A DNA stretch of 64,000 bases from Panacagrimonas sp965216805. GTDB lineage: Bacteria > Pseudomonadota > Gammaproteobacteria > Nevskiales > Nevskiaceae. The notes below the pieces were generated by a model, which saw only the letters and a program-made list of their open reading frames with translations, had not been told where the DNA came from and did no database searches. The position numbers and the translations under genes were made by a program. Numbering within the stretch: position 1 is the first letter of the stretch; every line of letters begins with the position of its first letter. This document shows positions 58,857 to 64,000 of the stretch, piece after piece. Location: contig NZ_CBDCGN010000002.1 in NCBI RefSeq assembly GCF_965216805.1, positions 1,302,001-1,366,000 of the forward strand. The letters are read 5' to 3'.

Positions 58857-61241
58857 GTGTCTGTCGTCATGGCAAGTGGAGGGACTTTCGATCTGTTCGA
58901 CGACGCCACCGCGCGGCAGGACGTGCTGCCCGCGGCGACGGAGGTTGCGCACGAGCGCATCGTGCCGCAGGCCTGCCTGCGACTGTTCACGCATCGAATC
59001 CAGACCTGGTTTCGCGGCAAGCCCGATCGCCGTCCCATCGGCGCCGCGCGCCTGACGTTCGACTACGCGGGGCAACGCTTGCGCCCCGCCGCGACCGGCA
59101 TCCGCCGCGGTGCCGAACCGATCGACGAGGCGTTTCGCAACAGCGCCGCCGAACTCGACGCGCTGGAGCGTCTGGCCGAACTGCACATGACCGAGGCCAC
59201 CGAGCTCGAAGGCGTCTATTTCGACCGTGATCCGGTGCTGCGTGCCGGCGATTTCGTGCTCGAACGCGGCCGCGGCGCGCTGGCCACGCCGGACCACTGG
59301 CTGCACCTGCTGCCGCGCCTGTCTGGCGCCGGGTTCCAGCTCGAATTCGCGCCGGAATTTCCGGTGGAGCTGCTGCAGGCACCGGACCACTGGCGCGTGG
59401 ACGTCGCCAGTCGCGCGCACGGCAAGTGGTTCGAGTTGGGCTTGGCCCTGGAGGCCGACGGCCAGCGCCTGGACTTGCTACCCATCCTGCGGCGCCTGCT
59501 GGCCGATCCGGGGTTTCCGCGTCAGCCGCAGCCCAACGAACCCAAGGATGCGGTGTGGCTGGCAGCGCTGGACGACCGCCGCCATGTGCCGCTGCCCTTG
59601 AGCCGCCTGCGTCATCTGTTGGCGATCCTGCAGGCGACCATCGCCGCGCAGCCCGCCGGCACCCACTTGCGCTTGCGCCGCGCACAGGCGGATCTGCTCG
59701 ACGAATTCGACCGCATCCCGGACCTGCGCTGGCATGGGCGCGAGCGGATTGCCGCAGAACGGGATCGCTTGCGGGTATTGGCCGGTGAAGCCCGCAGCTC
59801 GCGGCCGCCGGCCGCCGGGTTCGAAGCCGAACTGCGCGGCTATCAGCAAGAGGGTCTGGCCTGGCTGGGCTTTCTCGGGGAAGCCGGACTCGGTGGCGTG
59901 CTCGCCGACGATATGGGCCTGGGCAAGACGGTGCAGGTGCTGGCGCACATCTGGACCGAGCGTGTTGAGGGCCGGTTCACCCGTCCCAGCCTGATCGTGG
60001 CGCCGACCACGCTGGTGGCCAACTGGCGCAACGAAGCGCGGCGCTTCGTGCCCCAACTGCGTGTGCTGGTGCTGCACGGGCCGGACCGCGACACGCGCTT
60101 CGAGCAGATACCGCAGCACGACCTGGTCATCACCACCTATCCGCTGCTGTCGCGCGATCGCGTCGAGCTCAAGCGCCATCGCTTCGGCCTGCTGGTGATG
60201 GACGAATCCCAGTTCATCAAGAACGCGCGCACGCAGGCCGCCAAGGTCGTGCGTGAACTCAAGGCGGATCGGCGCCTGGCCATGACCGGCACGCCGCTGG
60301 AGAATCACCTGGGCGAGCTGTGGGCGCAGTTCGATGCGGTGGAGCCCGATCTGCTCGGCGACGAGAACGGTTTCGATCGCTACTTTCGCGATCCCATCGA
60401 GGAACGCGCCGATGCCAACGCGCTGGCGCGGCTCAACCGCCGTGTCGCGCCCCTGATGCTGCGACGGCGCAAAGAGGACGTGCTCAAGGATCTGCCGCCC
60501 AAGACCGAAATCCTGCGCGCGGTGGAGCTCGACGGCGCCCAGGCCTCGCTGTACGAAGCCATCCGTCTGGCGCAACACGCCCGGGTCCGGCAAGCCATTA
60601 CCGAGCGCGGCGCCGCGCAGTCCGGGGTTGTGGTGCTGGATGCGTTGCTGCGCCTGCGCCAGGCCTGCTGCGATCCGCGTCTGCTGCGCATCGAGGGCAT
60701 GGAGGAGCAGGCCGCGGCCACGCCCTCGGCCAAGTTCGAGCACCTGCTGGAAATGCTTGAAGGCCTGGTGCTGGCCGGCAAACGCGTGCTGGTGTTCTCG
60801 CAATTCACCTCCATGCTCGGACTGATCGAAGCTGCATTGAGCGAACGCGGGATCGAGCACTTGCTGCTGACCGGTCAGACGCAGAATCGCGCGGAACTGG
60901 TCGACCGCTTCCAGCAGGGCGAGGTGCCGGTGTTCCTGATCAGCCTCAAGGCCGGCGGCGTCGGTCTGAACCTGACTGCCGCCGACACCGTCATCCACTA
61001 CGATCCCTGGTGGAATCCCGCCGCCGAGGATCAGGCCACCGATCGCGCTTACCGCATCGGCCAGGACAAGCACGTGTTCGTCTACAAGCTGATCTGTTCG
61101 GGAACCGTGGAAGAACGCATCCGCGCGTTGCAGGCGCGCAAGGCCGCGCTGGCCAGCGCGGTGATGGAAGGCGGCACTACGGCGACGCTGCAGTTCGACG
61201 AAACCGAGATCGACGAGTTGTTTGCGCCGGTCGCGGGGTGA
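58857..61241 (+). CDS. SNF2/RapA-type DEAD-box-like helicase
   Basis: The 794-residue ATPase has motif I D-D-M-G-L-G-K-T (351-358), motif II D-E-S-Q (449-452) and the C-terminal helicase block GGVGLNLTAADTVIHYDPWW followed by ATDRAYRIGQ. These are the hallmarks of SNF2 remodellers acting on DNA or RNA polymerase complexes. The first 320 residues form an unassigned beta-rich and helical part without an obvious SWIM zinc finger. GTG start after TTGGAG. Its last 20 codons are duplicated further downstream. Confidence 0.9.
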   Translation: MSVVMASGGTFDLFDDATARQDVLPAATEVAHERIVPQACLRLFTHRIQTWFRGKPDRRPIGAARLTFDYAGQRLRPAATGIRRGAEPIDEAFRNSAAELDALERLAELHMTEATELEGVYFDRDPVLRAGDFVLERGRGALATPDHWLHLLPRLSGAGFQLEFAPEFPVELLQAPDHWRVDVASRAHGKWFELGLALEADGQRLDLLPILRRLLADPGFPRQPQPNEPKDAVWLAALDDRRHVPLPLSRLRHLLAILQATIAAQPAGTHLRLRRAQADLLDEFDRIPDLRWHGRERIAAERDRLRVLAGEARSSRPPAAGFEAELRGYQQEGLAWLGFLGEAGLGGVLADDMGLGKTVQVLAHIWTERVEGRFTRPSLIVAPTTLVANWRNEARRFVPQLRVLVLHGPDRDTRFEQIPQHDLVITTYPLLSRDRVELKRHRFGLLVMDESQFIKNARTQAAKVVRELKADRRLAMTGTPLENHLGELWAQFDAVEPDLLGDENGFDRYFRDPIEERADANALARLNRRVAPLMLRRRKEDVLKDLPPKTEILRAVELDGAQASLYEAIRLAQHARVRQAITERGAAQSGVVVLDALLRLRQACCDPRLLRIEGMEEQAAATPSAKFEHLLEMLEGLVLAGKRVLVFSQFTSMLGLIEAALSERGIEHLLLTGQTQNRAELVDRFQQGEVPVFLISLKAGGVGLNLTAADTVIHYDPWWNPAAEDQATDRAYRIGQDKHVFVYKLICSGTVEERIRALQARKAALASAVMEGGTTATLQFDETEIDELFAPVAG
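61190..61231 (+). repeat. 42-bp direct repeat, copy 1 (3' end of SNF2 gene)
   Basis: It is identical to 62387-62428. Similarity continues to about 70 bp on the upstream side with several changes. The two copies flank the first ATP-grasp gene. Confidence 0.85.
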
Positions 61242-61273
61242 GCAGTGAAGGCCCGGTCGGACCTGCCGGGGTG

Positions 61274-62335
61274 ATGCCGGTGCGCCGGAGCAGTTTTCTG
61301 CGCCTGCGGCAGTGGCTGTCGAAGTGGAGCGACTGGCGCGCGCAAATGGCCAGGCGTCTTGACCGGTTCACCGACAAGCCGCAAGGCCGGCACCTCAGAC
61401 GCTGGATCTTGCGCCTGCCGGGCGTGGACCGCTGGAAACTGCATCGCATCTTCACCCGCCGCTACGCTCGCACGTTCGGGCGCCAGCCGAATCTGGCGCA
61501 GCCGCGGCTGTTCACGGAGTACATCACGCACCGCATCGTGTACGACCGCGATCCGCTGCTGAAACTGGCCTGCGACAAACTGGCGGTGCGGGAGTATGTC
61601 GGCCGGACCGCGGGTTCGCAGTACGTCGCGCCTCTGATCGGCGCCTGGCGTCGAGTCGACCGGATCGACTGGCTGGCGCTGCCTCTGCCGATGGTGCTCA
61701 AGCCCAACAACCAATCGGGGCTCTACGAGATCGTCCGCCATCTGAATGACCTGGATCGCTTGAAGTCGGCGTGCGCTGCGTGGCTGGAGCAGGATTATTT
61801 CGACCGCTCCCTGGAATGGGGTTACCGCGGGTTGCCGCGGCGCATCCTGGCCGAACCGCTGCTGCGTGCACCTGACGGCGGCAGCCTGATCGAAGTGTTG
61901 GCGTTCACGTTTCACGGCCAGCCGCTGGTGCTGTTGGCAGTCACCGGGGACAAGCGCGACAAGCGCCGGTTCTGCACCGCGAACCTCGACGCGCGAGGAG
62001 GCCGGCTGGACCTGAGGGGCACGGCGCACGTGATCGAGGAAGTGCTCTCTCCAGACCAGCAGCGGCGCTTCTTGGCACAGGTCGAGTCGGCTCGGGAGGA
62101 AATCCTCGCCGCCGCCGCACGCGTCGGAGCGGCCTTTCCGTATGTTCGGGTGGATTTCTACATCACCGACCAGGGCCTGAAGATCGGCGAACTGACCCCC
62201 TATCCCGCAGGTGGGCGTGGCCGCTACTCACCGCCAGACTGGGATGCGCGGCTGGGCGAGATGCTCCGTCAGAGCGCGACCCAGAGGCCGCGGCGGCGCA
62301 AGCTGTTCCGTACGGTGTGGCCGCCGCTCGACTGA
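61274..62335 (+). CDS. TupA-like ATP-grasp protein (first copy)
   Basis: The 353-residue protein resembles the TupA-like ATP-grasp family linked to polysaccharide and teichuronopeptide synthesis. It shows LACDKLAVREYV, PMVLKPNNQSGLYEI (ATP-binding lysine), RILAEPLLRAPDG and a late YVRVDFYITDQGLKIGELT with the acidic metal ligands. Such enzymes ligate a carboxylate to an amine. The start could also be a GTG at 61238 that overlaps the helicase stop. It is inserted between copies of the helicase 3' end. Confidence 0.75.
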   Translation: MPVRRSSFLRLRQWLSKWSDWRAQMARRLDRFTDKPQGRHLRRWILRLPGVDRWKLHRIFTRRYARTFGRQPNLAQPRLFTEYITHRIVYDRDPLLKLACDKLAVREYVGRTAGSQYVAPLIGAWRRVDRIDWLALPLPMVLKPNNQSGLYEIVRHLNDLDRLKSACAAWLEQDYFDRSLEWGYRGLPRRILAEPLLRAPDGGSLIEVLAFTFHGQPLVLLAVTGDKRDKRRFCTANLDARGGRLDLRGTAHVIEEVLSPDQQRRFLAQVESAREEILAAAARVGAAFPYVRVDFYITDQGLKIGELTPYPAGGRGRYSPPDWDARLGEMLRQSATQRPRRRKLFRTVWPPLD

Positions 62336-62364
62336 GAGCGGTACGCGACGCCTTCAGGGCAGAA

Positions 62365-62438
62365 AAGGCGCCACCACCGCGACCCCGCAGTTCGACGAAA
62401 CCGAGATCGACGAGTTGTTTGCGCCGGTGGGTGGGTGA
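62365..62438 (+). pseudogene. Orphan copy of the 3' end of the SNF2 helicase gene
   Basis: In frame it reads G-A-T-T-A-T-P-Q-F-D-E-T-E-I-D-E-L-F-A-P and stops like the helicase, without any upstream helicase sequence. The 42 bp at 62387-62428 are identical to the genuine end. It must be the scar of an insertion or recombination. Confidence 0.75.
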
Positions 62439-62480
62439 GGGGCAGGGACAAATGCAGGGTGCGGTGCCGTGCCGGCTTTC

Positions 62481-63644
62481 TCAGGTCTGCATCCGCGGCA
62501 TCCGCGGCAAGCGCCAATGGCGCAGGTAGGTCGCACATCTTTGAACATTCAGGATGACAGGTGGCGTTCGGGATGGCGCGGGAATGTCTGAAGGCCAAGC
62601 GGTACGTCGCCTCCACGGTTGCACAGGATCAGATCGCACCGCGTCGATAAACATTGCACCCAGCTTTTGGTCCCAGTCAGCCGGCTGAAATGGCGTAGTC
62701 CCTCGTTGCGGATAGGCGGTGAGTTCGGCGACCTTGAGTCCCTCGCTGGTGATCCAGATATCGACCCGCATCATTGCGAACCAGCGCCCGAGTCGCTGCG
62801 CCAGATCGGCAATCGCTTCGCGATGACTTTGGAACTCGCGTATCAGTCGTTGCAACTGCGACGCGTCCAGAACTCGCTCCGGCGGATCGGCTTTGCCGCG
62901 CAGATCAAGCCTTTGTCCGTGTGCGCCGAACCAGCCGTTGCAGCGGTGGTTGGAACCTTTCTTGCCGGTCAGTACCTCGAAGACAGCAGGATGGCCGGCA
63001 AACGTTGTTACGTTCACTTCGATCATGGATTCACCGTCGTGACTCTTCATCACGGGCTCGGCGAGTAGTCGATCAGGAGTGTTCAGATAAGACCATTCCA
63101 GCCCGACGTCGAAATAGGATTGCCGGAGCCAAGAGGTTCCCAGCGCGGTCAACGACGACGTGTCAGCGCGCTGCAGATCCCTCACGACCCGGATCTTTCC
63201 AGACATGTTGTTGGGCTTGAAAACGAAGGTGTCAGGAAGCGTTTTCCACTCGATTCGATCAGCACGTTGCCAGCTTCCCAGCAGTGGCAGCGCATACCTA
63301 TACCCTGCCATACGCGAGACGAACTCTCGAGTCGCCAGTTTGTCTCCAGCAAACCGCAGCCAGGGATCGCGATCATGAACCATACGTTGCAGGATTCGTT
63401 CGTTGAATCCGTGCGGGGCGATCAGATTAGGTTTGCGACCGAAACGGTTGGCATGTCCGTGGACCACCTGCCGCCGTATCTTCCGCCAGCCGAGCAGTGG
63501 CATGCGCAGCATCCACGGGCGCAGCACTCCCCCTCGCCAAGTATTTGCCAACGCATTCAGTCGGCCGAACTGCCTGCTCAACCAATGCTGAAGATGCCAC
63601 CGCGCGAGCGCGATTTGGTTTGCGAGCGGTGGACGCTTAGCCAT
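62481..63644 (-). CDS. TupA-like ATP-grasp protein (second copy)
   Basis: The 387-residue protein is a diverged homologue of the plus-strand ATP-grasp gene. Matching blocks are FAGDKLATREFVSRMAG, FVFKPNNMSGKIRVV, RLLAEPVMKSHDG and MMRVDIWITSEGLKVAELTA. The start at 63644 overlaps the end of the hydrolase gene by 8 bp, so the two are co-transcribed. The two ATP-grasp genes face each other across the helicase-end scar. The sequence is less GC-rich than its neighbours, which hints at transfer. Confidence 0.75.
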   Translation of the reverse strand: MAKRPPLANQIALARWHLQHWLSRQFGRLNALANTWRGGVLRPWMLRMPLLGWRKIRRQVVHGHANRFGRKPNLIAPHGFNERILQRMVHDRDPWLRFAGDKLATREFVSRMAGYRYALPLLGSWQRADRIEWKTLPDTFVFKPNNMSGKIRVVRDLQRADTSSLTALGTSWLRQSYFDVGLEWSYLNTPDRLLAEPVMKSHDGESMIEVNVTTFAGHPAVFEVLTGKKGSNHRCNGWFGAHGQRLDLRGKADPPERVLDASQLQRLIREFQSHREAIADLAQRLGRWFAMMRVDIWITSEGLKVAELTAYPQRGTTPFQPADWDQKLGAMFIDAVRSDPVQPWRRRTAWPSDIPAPSRTPPVILNVQRCATYLRHWRLPRMPRMQT

Positions 63645-64000
63645 AGGTAGGATCCCGCACAAACGGATTGAACTGCCGCTCCGCCCCCAACGTGGACATG
63701 GGCCCGTGCCCGGGCACGAAGCGAACCTCGTCGCCGAGCGCAAACAGCCGCTCGCGAATGGAGCGAATCAGGTCGGCGTGATTGCCGCGCGGAAAGTCCG
63801 TCCGTCCGATAGATCCCTGGAAAATCACGTCGCCGACAAAGGCCAGTTGCGAGGGCGCGTGATGCAGCACCACATGACCGGGGGTGTGGCCGGGGCAGTG
63901 CAGGACGTCCAGACGCAGGCTGCCGAGTTCGACGGTGTCGCCGTGATGCAGCCAGCGATCTGGCGTGAAGGACTTGGCCGGTGGGAAGCCGAACTGCGCG
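63637..64000 (-). CDS. Metallo-beta-lactamase-fold hydrolase (glyoxalase II-like), 3' part
   Basis: The gene runs off the right edge of the window. The visible C-terminal part has H-C-P-G-H-T-P-G-H, then F-V-G-D-V-I-F-Q-G-S-I-G-R-T-D and P-G-H-G-P-M-S-T-L-G, which are zinc-binding motifs of the YcbL/glyoxalase II type. The N-terminal H-x-H-x-D-H motif is beyond the window. It likely hydrolyses a thioester such as S-lactoylglutathione. Confidence 0.85.
   Translation of the reverse strand, partial: AQFGFPPAKSFTPDRWLHHGDTVELGSLRLDVLHCPGHTPGHVVLHHAPSQLAFVGDVIFQGSIGRTDFPRGNHADLIRSIRERLFALGDEVRFVPGHGPMSTLGAERQFNPFVRDPTYG

Noticed and set aside
1..64000. CRISPR array or insertion sequence
   Set aside because: I found no series of short, regularly spaced direct repeats and no transposase gene with terminal inverted repeats anywhere in the window.

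Overview
The window is GC-rich and looks gammaproteobacterial. The style of the host genes (tandem GTGA/ATGA stop-start overlaps, a Xanthomonadales/Nevskiales-like catabolic and envelope gene set) suggests that part of the class, but no rRNA or housekeeping marker fixes the genus, so this placement is low confidence.

Positions 1 to about 26,525 are the right-hand part of a siphovirus-type prophage. The order is small and large terminase, DUF1073 portal, DUF2213 protease/scaffold, gp24-like cement protein, DUF2184 major capsid protein, connector/neck genes, a Mu-F-like minor head protein and tail completion/terminator proteins. Next comes an accessory sugar cassette (MptE-like protein, methyltransferase, two glycosyltransferases). 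Then follow tail tube, tail chaperone with a -1 frameshift site, tape measure, a glycine-rich tail-tip protein, fibre, a seven-bladed propeller protein and a DUF4376 protein. The lysis genes are an M15 endolysin, a 3-TM holin and several small membrane proteins. Rho-independent hairpins split this into transcription blocks. At the right edge, on the minus strand, is a two-gene operon resembling an AcrIF11-type anti-CRISPR plus an aca-like repressor, with a palindromic operator inside its promoter. A 48-bp 3' fragment of tRNA-Cys (GCA) marks the probable attachment site. Integrase, repressor and replication genes are not in the window and presumably lie to the left.

Positions about 26,600-35,460 are a host aromatic-acid catabolic locus. 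A CYP101-like P450 is divergent from an operon of acyl/aryl-CoA ligase, Rieske dioxygenase alpha and beta subunits, extradiol dioxygenase, dihydrodiol dehydrogenase (SDR), Rieske ferredoxin, TetR regulator and a meta-cleavage-type alpha/beta hydrolase. Together these can cis-dihydroxylate an aromatic ring, rearomatise it to a catechol, cleave it extradiolly and hydrolyse the product. No ferredoxin reductase is present.

Positions 35,600-41,930 hold a TesB thioesterase, a cNMP-binding patatin phospholipase, a PaaG-like enoyl-CoA hydratase and several uncharacterised proteins. Positions 42,017-55,026 are a minus-strand block of 12 tightly packed genes. They encode an ExbB/TolQ-like proton channel, two vWA proteins whose single N-terminal helix resembles the TolR/ExbD helix, a degenerate Hsp70-like protein, a PEGA/SUMF1 protein, TPR proteins and four lipoproteins. 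I read this as one uncharacterised proton-driven envelope machine and regard it, with the anti-CRISPR candidate, as the most interesting content here.

Positions 55,373-64,000 hold a YkgJ-type cysteine-cluster gene whose 5' end is duplicated, an acyl-CoA dehydrogenase, a tandem GST_N-domain protein, a SNF2 helicase, two TupA-like ATP-grasp genes (the first sits between two copies of the SNF2 3' end) and the 3' part of a metallo-beta-lactamase-fold hydrolase.
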